From: DASYDU01 sp050248495
Lineage (GTDB): Bacteria > Planctomycetota > Planctomycetia > Pirellulales > Lacipirellulaceae
Assembly (NCBI GenBank): GCA_050248495.1
Contig: JBFWSG010000006.1
Span: 1 to 64,000 of the forward strand
Direction of reading: 5' to 3'
Length of the DNA stretch: 64,000 nucleotides
Made by a program: the position numbers and the translations under genes. Position 1 is the stretch's first letter, and the number at the start of each line of letters is the position of its first letter. Shown here piece by piece: positions 16,097-24,951 of the stretch. The notes beneath the pieces were generated by a model. That model was not told the origin of the DNA. It ran no database searches and worked only from the letters and a program-made list of their open reading frames with translations.

Positions 16097-17554
16097 ATGC
16101 GAGTAGAGCGTTCGCTCGCGGCGCTGCTGATGTCGGCAGCCGTCGCGGCAACGGGTTGTCACAACAACCTGTTTGAGGGACCCGATCCGAAGGGTTGTGA
16201 ACAAGGACGACTGGCGTACAACTTGCCGCCGGCTGAGCGGCTGATGGAGCCTGGTCCGGGCGTAGGCGGCCCCGGTCCCGGCGTGATTCCGCCGATGGGC
16301 GGAGGGTTTGGTGCAATGGGTGGTGTCTATCCCGGCGGCGGTGGCGGCGGTGGCGTCATCCAAGCCAGCTACGAAGGCGGCTGCGGATGCGCTCCGAGCT
16401 GTTTTGGCGGCGGCTATGCGATGGGCGGTGGCACGTCGCAGATCGCGTTCCTCGGCGAGGATGGCATCCAGGTGAATTGGGACGTGGGCTGCGCAGGCGC
16501 CTTCGATTCGGCGACGCTCGTGACTCCGGGCCGACAGGATTTCCAACAGGGTGCAATCTACCGCTTGCGGATCTCCGGCATTCCGGGCCGCGACGGTGTC
16601 GAGCTGTTCCCGACGCTGGAAGTCGCGCCCGTGACGCCGCGGACCGACGCGTTCCTTGCGCATGCTCCGATTCCGGTGCAGTTCACGACGGAAGATTTTG
16701 ATCAGGTCACCAGCGGCAACTTTGTGACCAAGGTGATTTACTTGCCCGATCCCGAGTTCCAGGAATTGACGCTCACTGGCGTCGAGACGTTGGTGAGCAC
16801 GCGGCTCGACCCGGGTGTCGATCCGATTGCCGAGGCCGATCGCCGCGGCTCGATCCTGGCGATCCTGCGGATGGGTAACAAGGACTTCCGCGTGGGCGGC
16901 GGTTCGTACAACTATGGCCCCTACGGTCCGAGCGGTCCGGGCGGCGTGATGTGTGCTTCTTATCAGCAAGAAGGCGGGGCACCGGAGATGGCTCCCGGCA
17001 TGGCGCCGCAAGGCAGCTATGAGGGCGCCCCGTACGAAGGCGGCCCGATGGATGAAGGCATGGTTAACGGCGGCTACGGCGGCGACTGTGCCGGAGGCTG
17101 TGCCAATGGATCGTGCGGCTTCGGAAATGGTGGCGGCTACGGCGGCGGTGGACAGATGCCGATGGGCATGCCGACGGCCGGCTTCGCGCCAGCCGCAGTG
17201 CCGCCGAACATGATCGCGGGCGGTCCGAGCTGGGGCATGCCGATCACCGGCACGCCGATCGGCCTGCCTGGCCCGCCCCATATTCCCTTGGGCAATCCGG
17301 CGGGGTTGCAGCGCCACGTGATGGAGAACCGCACGCGGGTTCACATGCCGGCGCCGGTTACGCAGATGACGATGAGCGTGAAGCAGCGGCCGGGCATGAA
17401 CTATCCGCGGCCGGTGAATCACGTGTACGTCGACGAAGTGCATCGTGAGCCGGGCGGCTTGTTCCCGGGCATCGCCAACCTGTTCCATCGGGACGCGAGT
17501 GCCGGAACGGGCGGCGGTCCGCCGTGCAACTACGATCCGAACTACTGTCCGTAA
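16097..17554 (+). CDS. Gly-rich lipoprotein, paralog of the next gene
   Basis: A 485-residue lipoprotein. The signal peptide is MRVERSLAALLMSAAVAATGC, with Cys21 as lipid site. Residues about 45-110 and 275-370 are Gly/Pro/Met-rich (GGGGGGVIQASY and similar). In between (about 120-275) is a folded domain: QGAIYRLRISGIPGRDGVEL, FPTLEV, IPVQFTTEDFDQVTSGNFVT and KVIYLPDPEF. The same domain occurs in the following gene, so the two are paralogs from duplication and divergence. The strong AAAGGGGGG site fixes the start. The function is unknown; a cell-surface structural role is inferred from the lipid anchor and low-complexity arms. Confidence 0.75.
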   Translation: MRVERSLAALLMSAAVAATGCHNNLFEGPDPKGCEQGRLAYNLPPAERLMEPGPGVGGPGPGVIPPMGGGFGAMGGVYPGGGGGGGVIQASYEGGCGCAPSCFGGGYAMGGGTSQIAFLGEDGIQVNWDVGCAGAFDSATLVTPGRQDFQQGAIYRLRISGIPGRDGVELFPTLEVAPVTPRTDAFLAHAPIPVQFTTEDFDQVTSGNFVTKVIYLPDPEFQELTLTGVETLVSTRLDPGVDPIAEADRRGSILAILRMGNKDFRVGGGSYNYGPYGPSGPGGVMCASYQQEGGAPEMAPGMAPQGSYEGAPYEGGPMDEGMVNGGYGGDCAGGCANGSCGFGNGGGYGGGGQMPMGMPTAGFAPAAVPPNMIAGGPSWGMPITGTPIGLPGPPHIPLGNPAGLQRHVMENRTRVHMPAPVTQMTMSVKQRPGMNYPRPVNHVYVDEVHREPGGLFPGIANLFHRDASAGTGGGPPCNYDPNYCP

Positions 17555-17602
17555 GACGGATGGGTCGGACCGCACAGGCGGTTCGATCTGGAAGAGAAGA
17601 AA

Positions 17603-17691
17603 GCGAGTAGGTGAGTAGGTGAGTAAGTGAGTAGGTGGTGAGTGCAGGGCTTCGTTCCTTACTCACCTACTACCCTACTCACCTACTCACC
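17603..17691. repeat. Octamer hairpin, GTGAGTAG family
   Basis: The left arm (17603-17644) is a run of GAGTAGGT, GAGTAGGT, GAGTAAGT, GAGTAGGT. The right arm (17658-17691) is its inverse (ACTCACCTACTACCCTACTC...). It belongs to the same family as 2896-2977. The right arm ends 8 bases before the ATG at 17700, where no Shine-Dalgarno sequence is present. Confidence 0.88.
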
Positions 17692-17699
17692 GTTTTCCC

Positions 17700-18425
17700 A
17701 TGACAACGGTATTGCCAAACGCGCGTTCGTCCTCGCGGCGAACGCAGAGTGCAGGTCTACTGCGATGGGCAGTACTGGCGATTGCGGCGTCGAATGCGAC
17801 GGTTCACGCCCAACAACCGCCGGTACATCGGCTTTATGCCGGTGCCATGCCTCCGGGAGCGATTGGTAACCTGCGGCTCTTGCGCGGCGGACCGTTGTCG
17901 GGATACTTCCAGCCAGTGCGGATCCGAGCTCCGGAAGGGGCTCGGATCGCGCTGGCCGAGGAAGGCGGCTTTTGCACGGAACAATATCAGTCGGCCCTCG
18001 TGGGGTTCCAGATCGGACCCGTCTATCGTTTGCGAGTGGCCGGCTTCGCGGCCGACGGCAGCGGCGAAGTCTTTCCGACCGTCGAAGTCATTGACCGCCT
18101 TTATCCGCCCGCCGGGCTGGAGTTGCGATATCCGATCCCGATCGAGCTCACGCGCGAAGAGCTGCAGATGGCGGCCGACGGGATGCTGGTGACGCGGGTG
18201 ATCTATCTGGAGAATCCTGCGGCTGCCTTGCCGGCCGCTGAGCCGCAAGGCGAGCAGGCGTGGGTCGAAGCACCGCACGGCGGCGATCCTTTGGCGATTG
18301 CCGACGAGATGGGCCGGCCGGTGGCGATTCTGCGGATTGGCGGCCGAGTGCCCAACCGCGGCACGACGGCCTTCGACGCCTGCCCGCCGGAGTTTCAGAC
18401 GTACAGCGAGGCAGCGGTTCAATAG
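17700..18425 (+). CDS. Secreted protein, paralog of the lipoprotein at 16097
   Basis: A 241-residue exported protein with a signal peptide of about 38 residues (LLRWAVLAIAASNATVHA). The mature part aligns with the lipoprotein upstream: IGPVYRLRVAGFAADGSGEV, FPTVEVIDRLYPP, YPIPIELTREELQMAADGML, VTRVIYLENPAA and a closing DPLAIADEMGRPVAILRIGG. It lacks the Gly-rich arms and the lipid Cys, so it may be a soluble partner of the lipoprotein. The two are probably co-transcribed, with a hairpin repeat between them. Confidence 0.72.
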   Translation: MTTVLPNARSSSRRTQSAGLLRWAVLAIAASNATVHAQQPPVHRLYAGAMPPGAIGNLRLLRGGPLSGYFQPVRIRAPEGARIALAEEGGFCTEQYQSALVGFQIGPVYRLRVAGFAADGSGEVFPTVEVIDRLYPPAGLELRYPIPIELTREELQMAADGMLVTRVIYLENPAAALPAAEPQGEQAWVEAPHGGDPLAIADEMGRPVAILRIGGRVPNRGTTAFDACPPEFQTYSEAAVQ

Positions 18426-18454
18426 CAATCAACTGGTCGCGCGGAAACGAATCG

Positions 18455-19867
18455 ATGGCGAAGGACAGGTCAGATTTCGGATTTCGGATTTCGGATTGCG
18501 GATTGGGGGACAGCTCAATCCGCAATCCGCAATTCACAATCCGAAATCAGCCTGGCCCCCCTGCCCTGCCGCGTTGGTGGCGGCTTACGCTCATCGCGCT
18601 CGCGCTGCTCGTACTCTGTTCGTGCCAGGCACTGCCGCCGGAAGCACTGCCGCCGGAAATGGGCGCGCGACTGCCCGTGGGAGACACGGAAGTCTCCGAT
18701 CGCGCTGCGGCGACCGCGACCAAGGATGGTCCGGCGCCGACTGTGTTGCGTTCGCCGCGTGCGAGCGAAGTGCGGGCGCTTGGTCCAGAAGAAATCGCGG
18801 CTTCCCGGCCATTGTCACGCAAAGAAGTGGCTGCCGGCTGGGCTACGCCGGCGTCGTGCAATTGCCCCGGCTGCGGAGACAACAGTTGCGGCGGCAGCAG
18901 CTGTGGTATCGGCTGCGAAATCGATGCCTGTGCGACTTGTCCGATGCCGGCGCTTGTCGGTCCGCCGGATGAATACTTGTGCGACGGCGGTGACGATGGC
19001 TTGCCGGCCGCGGTGCGGGCCGACTGGGCCGTCGACGGGCTCGAACCGGAAGACGCCATCGCCCATTACGACACGATCGATGGCCGCGTGATCGTCACGC
19101 CCAGCAACCGAGTTTGCATTTACGCGCCGCGATTCGCCGCGGTGCGCCGCGTCGAGAATCTCCTCGCCCACGAGCGGCGGCAACTGATTGATATCGCGGT
19201 GGAAGACGCTGCGCCCGTCGGCTCGGCCGAAGTGCAACCGGTGGTCGCGTCGACGCAGCGGACCGGCGTGGCGATCAATCTGGGCGAGCGACCGGCCAAC
19301 CTGTTCCGCGGCCGCGAGCAGGCCGCCGAATACGTGCAGGTCATCGCGCCAGGCGAGTTCTACAACACGGTCGGCCCCTACGCGATTTTGGAAACGCTGC
19401 GGACCGGCGAGGTCGTCGGAACCGAGATTCCGGCCGTCAAACGCATCGTGCAAAACGCCATCGCCTGGACTGGCGATCAAGGTCCACAAGTCGTGTTCTC
19501 GAATCGGCAAGCGGTGGCGGTCGTCGGTTTAAAGCAGCCGGGCGTCGTCTACCAGACCGACGAGCCGGGCGATCCGCGGTTGCGGCTGATCAAGTGCGCC
19601 TCGACGAATCACGCGCTGCCGGGTGAGGAAGTCGATTTCATGTTGCGGTTCGACAACATCGGCAATCAGACGATCGGCAACGTAACGATCATCGACAACC
19701 TCACGACGCGGCTCGAATACGTCCCCGAGACGGCGAAGAGCACGGTCGAGTCGCAGTTTTCCTCGGTCCCCAATGGCACGGGCTCCACGGTGTTGCGGTG
19801 GGAGATCAAGGACCCGGTGAAACCGGGCGAGGGCGGCGTGCTGTCGTTCAAGAGTCGCGTGAAGTGA
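18455..19867 (+). CDS. DUF11-type lipoprotein with repeat-encoded leader
   Basis: A 470-residue lipoprotein. From the ATG at 18455, residues 7-32 are encoded by the heptamer hairpin at 18472-18551. Then comes the hydrophobic core (WWRLTLIALALLVLCSC), with Cys55 or Cys57 as lipid site. A Cys-rich patch (NCPGCGDNSCGGSSCGIGC) follows at about residues 130-150. The C-terminal part (about 370-470) resembles a DUF11 / conserved-repeat surface domain: EVDFMLRFDNIGNQTIGNVT, then TTRLEYVPETAKS and VLRWEIKDPVKPGEGGVLSF. No ATG or GTG lies between the repeat and the hydrophobic core, so the repeat is probably translated. Third gene of the secreted-protein group. Confidence 0.72.
   Translation: MAKDRSDFGFRISDCGLGDSSIRNPQFTIRNQPGPPALPRWWRLTLIALALLVLCSCQALPPEALPPEMGARLPVGDTEVSDRAAATATKDGPAPTVLRSPRASEVRALGPEEIAASRPLSRKEVAAGWATPASCNCPGCGDNSCGGSSCGIGCEIDACATCPMPALVGPPDEYLCDGGDDGLPAAVRADWAVDGLEPEDAIAHYDTIDGRVIVTPSNRVCIYAPRFAAVRRVENLLAHERRQLIDIAVEDAAPVGSAEVQPVVASTQRTGVAINLGERPANLFRGREQAAEYVQVIAPGEFYNTVGPYAILETLRTGEVVGTEIPAVKRIVQNAIAWTGDQGPQVVFSNRQAVAVVGLKQPGVVYQTDEPGDPRLRLIKCASTNHALPGEEVDFMLRFDNIGNQTIGNVTIIDNLTTRLEYVPETAKSTVESQFSSVPNGTGSTVLRWEIKDPVKPGEGGVLSFKSRVK
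18472..18551. repeat. Heptamer hairpin, GGATTNC family, inside a reading frame
   Basis: The left arm (18472-18511) repeats TTTCGGA three times, then TTGCGGA and TTGGGGG. The right arm (18513-18551) on the other strand reads GATTTCG, GATTGTG, AATTGCG, GATTGCG, GATTGAG. It is read in frame by the lipoprotein gene (GFRISDCG ... SIRNPQFTIRNQ). The same family occurs at 59004-59084. Confidence 0.87.
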
Positions 19868-20227
19868 TCACAATTCGTATCTCAAATTGCAAATATTTGC
19901 TTGCACTTTCACCGGTTTAATAGACCAACGGTTTGTGATATACTTACGTGGGCAGGCAATAACTCATAACGATCTTTTCAGCGTTCTTTGCCGTGATGAG
20001 CCGCACGCCCTATTCCAATGCGACCAGCGAACATGCCCTCTATTTGCGGCTGTTCGTGGGAAATAGTGGCGGTTGGTAAGTTTGGGTCTTAATCTTCCGT
20101 ATCCGCGTGTTGGCGCAGTGTTTGCCTCAACACTTGGATCTCGATTCTTTAACCAGACTTTGAGTCTTGGAGATTGTCACGCGCTGGCGAAGTGACTGGC
20201 GATCATTGAGGCGAAAGGAGAAATCCC
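19868..20227 (+). promoter_or_regulatory. 360-base leader region of the sucrose operon
   Basis: No gene seen. A weak promoter candidate is TTTAAT at 19916-19921, a 17-base spacer and TATACT at 19939-19944, giving a long leader of about 280 bases. Downstream the DNA is less GC-rich than its surroundings and includes short repeated words (GTGTTGGCGCAGTGTTTGCC then CAACACTTGG at 20110-20140) that could form a stem. The region ends with a good ribosome-binding site (AAAGGAGA) before 20228. No known riboswitch was recognised. Confidence 0.4.
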
Positions 20228-21568
20228 ATGCCCACGCAACAACACGAACGAATCATGATGATTTCCACGCATGGCTACGTGGCGGCGGAACCGGAATTCG
20301 GCAAGCCAGACACGGGCGGCCAGGTGGTGTACGTGCTGGAGCTCTCAAAGTGTTTGGCGCGGATGGGATATTCGGTTGACATTCTAACGCGGCAATTCGA
20401 GGGGCAGCCATCGATTGAAGATCTCGGCGAACGGTCGAGGATTGTCCGCGTTCCCTGCGGCGGCGAGCGGTTCATCCCCAAAGAAACGCTCTGCCAGGCG
20501 ATCCCTGAATGGGTTGAAAATGCCGCGCGCTGGATGCGCGAAGAGAAACTCGACTATCGACTCATCAACAGTCACTACTGGGACGCTGGGTTGGCCGGCC
20601 AGGCGCTAGCGAACCGCTTCCGCTGCCCTCACGTGCACACGCCGCATTCAATCGGTTCGTGGAAGCGCGACAACATGGACGGCGATCCGGAGGAGTTGGA
20701 GCGGAAGTACAACTTTCGCAAGCGGATTCGCGAAGAGAAGGTGATTTACGATGAATGTGATCTGTTGATCGCGACGACGCCCGTGCAACGCGAAATTCTC
20801 ACTGATAGCGTCTACGACGTGCCGCGAGAAAAGATTCGCGTGATTCCACCAGGTTACGACGATCAGAGGTTCTTTCCGGTATCGCTTTCCACCAGAGAGG
20901 TGCTTAAGCAGCAGCTCGATTTGGAAGGTCCGGTCGTGCTGGCGCTGGGCCGCATCGCCAAGAACAAAGGGTATGACCTGCTGATTCGTGCAATGCCGCC
21001 AGTGTTCGAGCGCGTGCCCGCAGCGCGGCTCGTACTGGCGGTCGGTTCGACGGCGCCGACTCCCGGTGAGATCGAGATCTTGAAGTCGTTGCGCGCTCTG
21101 ACTTTCGAGCTCGACATCGCAGACCGCGTGGTGTTTAAAGACTACATCCAGGATCATGAGCTTGCAGATCACTACCGCGCGGCGGATGTGTTCGCGCTTT
21201 CGAGCCGTTATGAACCCTTCGGCATGACGGCAATCGAGTCAATGGCTTGTGGGACGCCGACGGTGGTAACGACTGAAGGAGGCCTCTGCGAGCAAGTGGC
21301 CTGGGGCATCGAAGCGATCTGCGCCAACCCATTTGATCCTGAAGCTTTTGGTCATGCGATTGCCGTCGTCCTGCAACATCCGCGCGTGTCGCATCAATTG
21401 GCGAAGTTCGGGCCCCGCAAGGCCCGGAGCCGCTTCACCTGGACCGGCATCGCGCAGCAACTGCTGGTGTCGCTGGAAACGCGGCAGGGAGATCTATTCG
21501 AAACTGTCGCGGGGCGCCTGGCCCGGGTTGACGACCTGATGGCCGAGGAGGCGCTGTGGAACGCATAA
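20228..21568 (+). CDS. Sucrose-phosphate synthase-like glycosyltransferase (GT4)
   Basis: A 446-residue GT-B enzyme that likely joins UDP- or ADP-glucose to fructose 6-phosphate, making sucrose 6-phosphate. The N-terminal half has the donor/acceptor loop GKPDTGGQVVYVLELSKCLA and VDILTRQFEG, hallmarks of sucrose synthase and SPS. The C-terminal half has LGRIAKNKGYDLLIRAM and SSRYEPFGMTAIESMACGTP with intact E-x7-E. The phosphatase domain fused to many cyanobacterial SPS proteins is absent; it is encoded by the next gene, which overlaps by 13 bases. That context supports SPS over a general GT4 enzyme. Sucrose in such bacteria usually acts as an osmoprotectant (family knowledge). Confidence 0.88.
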   Translation: MPTQQHERIMMISTHGYVAAEPEFGKPDTGGQVVYVLELSKCLARMGYSVDILTRQFEGQPSIEDLGERSRIVRVPCGGERFIPKETLCQAIPEWVENAARWMREEKLDYRLINSHYWDAGLAGQALANRFRCPHVHTPHSIGSWKRDNMDGDPEELERKYNFRKRIREEKVIYDECDLLIATTPVQREILTDSVYDVPREKIRVIPPGYDDQRFFPVSLSTREVLKQQLDLEGPVVLALGRIAKNKGYDLLIRAMPPVFERVPAARLVLAVGSTAPTPGEIEILKSLRALTFELDIADRVVFKDYIQDHELADHYRAADVFALSSRYEPFGMTAIESMACGTPTVVTTEGGLCEQVAWGIEAICANPFDPEAFGHAIAVVLQHPRVSHQLAKFGPRKARSRFTWTGIAQQLLVSLETRQGDLFETVAGRLARVDDLMAEEALWNA

Positions 21569-22308
21569 ACCTGCTCGTTTCGGACCTGGACGGAACCCTC
21601 TTGGGCGATGAGCGTGCTCTGGATGCGTTCGTGATGTGGTACGTCGAAGCACGGGAGCGGCTGCGACTGGTCTATAGCTCGGGGCGGCTCCTAGAATCGA
21701 TCTGCCAATCGATCGAGGAGTGGCAATTGCCGGAACCGGATGCGATTATTTGCGGCGTGGGGACGGAGATCCACGACCTAACGACCGGCGAGCTTGTCGC
21801 AGGCTGGCCGGAGATCGCCTTTGACTGGAGTCCAGAATTGATTCGCAGCGTGTGCGACGAGTATGACGAGTTGGAGGAACAGCCGCGCGAATTTCTATCG
21901 AATTTCAAGCTGAGCTATTTTGGATGCTCTCTCAGTGAGACTTTCTTGCAGCAGCTTTCACGGCATCTGGAGGCGGTCGGGCAAGAGGCGAGTCTCATCT
22001 ACAGCTCGAACCGCGATCTCGACATCCTGCCAGCGGCCACCAATAAGGGGACGGCGGCGACGTATCTGGCCCGGCATTGGGGCTTCGACCGCGAGCGCGT
22101 CATCGTGGCCGGTGATTCGGGCAACGATCTGGAAATGTTTCGGGCCGGGTTCCGTGGCATCGTGGTCGGCAACGCGCAGCCCGAGTTGCGGCGATTGCAC
22201 GCCGACAACGTATATCATGCCCAGGCAGAATGCGCCGCGGGAGTGTTGGAAGGACTGCAACACTGGCTCGAAAAGTTCTCAAACGAAAGTCTGGGAACGC
22301 GACTATAG
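21556..22308 (+). CDS. Sucrose-phosphate phosphatase-like HAD-IIB hydrolase
   Basis: A 250-residue HAD hydrolase that likely converts sucrose 6-phosphate to sucrose. Motif I is LLVSDLDGTLLG (nucleophile Asp near residue 9). Motif II Ser/Thr lies in LVYSSGRLLES, motif III Lys in NKGTAATYL, and motif IV is VIVAGDSGNDLEMF. The cap is type IIB (residues about 85-165), as in the SPP group. The start is GTG at 21556, preceded by GAGGAGG inside the preceding gene; the 13-base overlap signals translational coupling. It ends 6 bases inside the convergent glycosidase gene. Confidence 0.88.
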   Translation: MERINLLVSDLDGTLLGDERALDAFVMWYVEARERLRLVYSSGRLLESICQSIEEWQLPEPDAIICGVGTEIHDLTTGELVAGWPEIAFDWSPELIRSVCDEYDELEEQPREFLSNFKLSYFGCSLSETFLQQLSRHLEAVGQEASLIYSSNRDLDILPAATNKGTAATYLARHWGFDRERVIVAGDSGNDLEMFRAGFRGIVVGNAQPELRRLHADNVYHAQAECAAGVLEGLQHWLEKFSNESLGTRL

Positions 22309-23601
22309 CCTGTCGATGGACTCGGGATCGAGATGCAAATCGTGGCAGGCGCGAATGAAGCTGGCGGCGGTCCAGGCCTGGTAAGCTTTGCCCATCGGGC
22401 GACCCGTCACGCCGTGATGCCATTCGTTGAATTCCCAAGGCTCGCTGCGCCCCTGTTGACACAGCTGCGCCAGCTTCACCAGCTCACGGCGCGCGAGCTC
22501 GGGCATTTGCAGCTTGTGGATGTAGCGGACCCATAGCCCGCCGATGAACGGCCAAACGCCGCCGTTGTGATAGTGATTCGGCAGGTTCAGCAGGTTCACC
22601 GTGAAGTACTCGCGCCATTCGGGATCGCCGGCGTGAATGGGTGGGTAGACGTTTTTCACTGGTGCTGGATCGTTCGCGCCCACGCCCCACAGAAACTGAA
22701 ACGTCAACATGGCCCGCTCCCGGTCGACGACGTTCGTGATATAGGCCATCAAATTGCCATACACGTCACAGCGCCAACTGTAATTGAACGGCGACACCTG
22801 GGCCACGAGATAGCGGGCATCCCCGAGGCCAAATTGGGCGTCGCTGAACATTGGCCCGTGTTCGGGATCTGAGCGAGCGGTCGACGGCCAGAAAGCCTTG
22901 AGGATGATGCGCCGAACCCGCTCCGAGTGATTTTCGTAATCCGCGGCCTGTGCTTCTTTCTTCTGCTGACGGAGGATGCGGGCATAATAGTTCAATGCGC
23001 GATACCAGAGCACTTCGTCGTAGAGCACGTGATAACTGCGGGCGAAAAGGTCTGTCCAATCTCCCGCCTCGGGAATCTCGAGCAGACCGCAATTGTTGGC
23101 ATCGAGGCCTTTGAGCCAAAGCATGGCCCGTTCCAAGCCTGCTGCATACTCGTCGATCAGCGTGAAGTCGCCTGTTCGTTCGCAGAAATCCCAGACCGCG
23201 ACGAATGTCCACAAGGCGCTGTCGATGGAAGTGATCCCGCCGACGCCGCCGTACTCCGGTCGACGGGTGTCGAGCGACACATTGGCCGGCAATTGGCCTG
23301 CGGGGCCCTGGTTGTCGAGAATCGTGCGGAGAGTTTGCTCCTGGCAGCGGCGGATGTCGTCGTCTTCGAGATCCAGAGTCCAAACTACGGCTTTCGCGCC
23401 ATCACGGGCCCAAATGCCGCGATAGTTCACATCGGTGCCGATCACGCGATTATCATCGAGCGAGCAGGCAGAAAAACCCATCGACGTGATATTTCGCCGC
23501 AGCGCGTCGATCGCCCGTTGATAACCCTCTTTCAACAAATCCTGCTCTACCGCGGACAGATCGCGGCAATCACTCGGGTCGAACAAGATGCGCTTTGCCA
23601 C
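22303..23601 (-). CDS. Six-hairpin glycosidase, GH100 neutral-invertase-like or amylo-1,6-glucosidase-like
   Basis: A 432-residue (alpha/alpha)6-barrel enzyme without a signal peptide. Landmarks are NYRGIWARDGAKAVVWTLDL, GGVGGITSIDSALWTFVAVW, LLEIPEAGDWTDLFARSYHV, NHYHNGGVWPFIGGLWVRYI and EWHHGVTGRPMGKAYQAW. The Asp of EIPEAGDWTD and the Glu of EFNEWHHG sit where the acid and base lie in GH100/GH63/GH15 relatives. Length and motifs are close to bacterial alkaline/neutral invertases, and its position tail-to-tail with sucrose synthesis genes supports sucrose hydrolysis. A debranching or glucosylglycerate hydrolase role is not excluded. The start is GTG with GGAG 9 bases upstream. Confidence 0.72.
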   Translation of the reverse strand: MAKRILFDPSDCRDLSAVEQDLLKEGYQRAIDALRRNITSMGFSACSLDDNRVIGTDVNYRGIWARDGAKAVVWTLDLEDDDIRRCQEQTLRTILDNQGPAGQLPANVSLDTRRPEYGGVGGITSIDSALWTFVAVWDFCERTGDFTLIDEYAAGLERAMLWLKGLDANNCGLLEIPEAGDWTDLFARSYHVLYDEVLWYRALNYYARILRQQKKEAQAADYENHSERVRRIILKAFWPSTARSDPEHGPMFSDAQFGLGDARYLVAQVSPFNYSWRCDVYGNLMAYITNVVDRERAMLTFQFLWGVGANDPAPVKNVYPPIHAGDPEWREYFTVNLLNLPNHYHNGGVWPFIGGLWVRYIHKLQMPELARRELVKLAQLCQQGRSEPWEFNEWHHGVTGRPMGKAYQAWTAASFIRACHDLHLDPESIDRL

Positions 23602-23894
23602 CGATTTGCTCCAGAATGATTAAGGGGAACAGCTGGATAGTCCCTGAATTATCGTGGCATCGTTGATGTCGACAACCCTTACCGTGTTTCAGATCGGACA
23701 ACCGACTGCGAGATTCCTCGAAGATTCCGCTCTGCCGTCGTCCGGCGCGAGCTGCTAGAATTGCGAGTGAACTCGACTAGCGAGCGACGTGTCCTGCCCG
23801 AGTTGAGCGGGTTCGTCAAGAAACGAGGAAGTAGCGTCGCGTTCCCCCTCCCACAAGGCTCGCACAAGTATCTCTACTATTGATTCTGCCGAAC

Positions 23895-24941
23895 ATGGCC
23901 TACCTTGCCTTTCTGTTCGTTTGTTGCTGTTGGGGTTCGACGTTCATCGTGATGGAGCGGGTCTCGCACGCGCTAAGCCCGGTCGAGATCGGCATCACGC
24001 GGTTGCTTTCGGCCGGGTTGGCGCTGAGTGCGATCTGGTGGTGGAAGCGCGCCGAATATCACTTGGATCGCAAACACATCCCGCCGATTCTGTTTTCGGC
24101 GCTGGTAGCGAATGTGGCGCCCTACGTTACCCAGCCTTATGTGCTGGGCCAGGGCTATGGCCACAGCTTCTTCGGCGTCGTGGTGGCAGCGATACCGCTG
24201 CTGACCATTTTGTTTTCGATCCCGATGCTCGGCGAATGGCCGACGCGACGGCAGCTGTTGGGCGTTGTCGGCGGACTGGTCTGTCTGTGGTTCGTCATCG
24301 ATGACGGCTTCAATCGCGGCATGAGCTGGCAGATCCTGGCCCTGGCGGCCGTGGTGCCGCTCACGGGGTCGTTCAACAACACGTTCGTGAAACGCAAGCT
24401 CGCAGGCGCCCAGTCGCTGCCGGTGACGGCTGTCATGTTGGGAAGCGCCGGTTTGATGTTGGTTCCGCTGGAGCTGTGCCGCCCGGCGATGACCGCGCTC
24501 GATCTGGCCGGGCCGACGAAACCGGAGTTTGCGCCACAGCTGTTCTTGTATCTGGCGATCCTGGGCGTCGTGATGACGGGGCTCTCCACGGTGGCGTTCT
24601 TCTACATGGTATTTCAGCGCGGGCCATTGTTCGCGGGCATGACGACCTACGTGGTGCCGCTATTGGCAATGGCCTGGGGGCTGTTCGACCACGAGCAGAT
24701 CAGCACGCAGCAACTGGTGGCGATGGCGGGTGTGTTCGTGATGGTCGGTCTGGTGCAGAGCGGCAGCCGTAGCGACGAAGAATTGACCGAGCTGTTGCCC
24801 GAAGCCACGATAAGTGAAGTTTCTCAGAGTGCTCCATCGCCAAGCCTGTCGTTTGCGAGCGAGCTTCCGCTTGTTCGACCGGCGTCGCTTGAAGCGGTAC
24901 CAGAGGCCGAGGCGGCCACTTACACTTCTCAGTGTGCGTGA
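23895..24941 (+). CDS. EamA family (DMT superfamily) exporter
   Basis: A 348-residue membrane protein with ten hydrophobic segments over about residues 1-285, as two EamA five-helix repeats. The first repeat opens MAYLAFLFVCCCWGSTFIVM, with the family's WGS-F signature. The second starts near GMSWQILALAAVVPLTGSFN. It ends with the conserved-style YVVPLLAMAWGLFDHEQIS and a soluble Glu/Pro-rich tail of about 60 residues. Such carriers export amino acids or other metabolites; the substrate is not predictable. The ATG at 23895 begins the first helix directly; a TTG 15 bases upstream is the alternative. It is followed after 10 bases by an aminotransferase, which hints at amino-acid related transport. 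Confidence 0.85.
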   Translation: MAYLAFLFVCCCWGSTFIVMERVSHALSPVEIGITRLLSAGLALSAIWWWKRAEYHLDRKHIPPILFSALVANVAPYVTQPYVLGQGYGHSFFGVVVAAIPLLTILFSIPMLGEWPTRRQLLGVVGGLVCLWFVIDDGFNRGMSWQILALAAVVPLTGSFNNTFVKRKLAGAQSLPVTAVMLGSAGLMLVPLELCRPAMTALDLAGPTKPEFAPQLFLYLAILGVVMTGLSTVAFFYMVFQRGPLFAGMTTYVVPLLAMAWGLFDHEQISTQQLVAMAGVFVMVGLVQSGSRSDEELTELLPEATISEVSQSAPSPSLSFASELPLVRPASLEAVPEAEAATYTSQCA

Positions 24942-24951
24942 GCGTTGAACC

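Noticed and set aside
17603..17691. Short repeated units as a CRISPR array
   Set aside because: The words are 7-8 bases in inverted arms without unique spacers of constant length; no cas genes are present.
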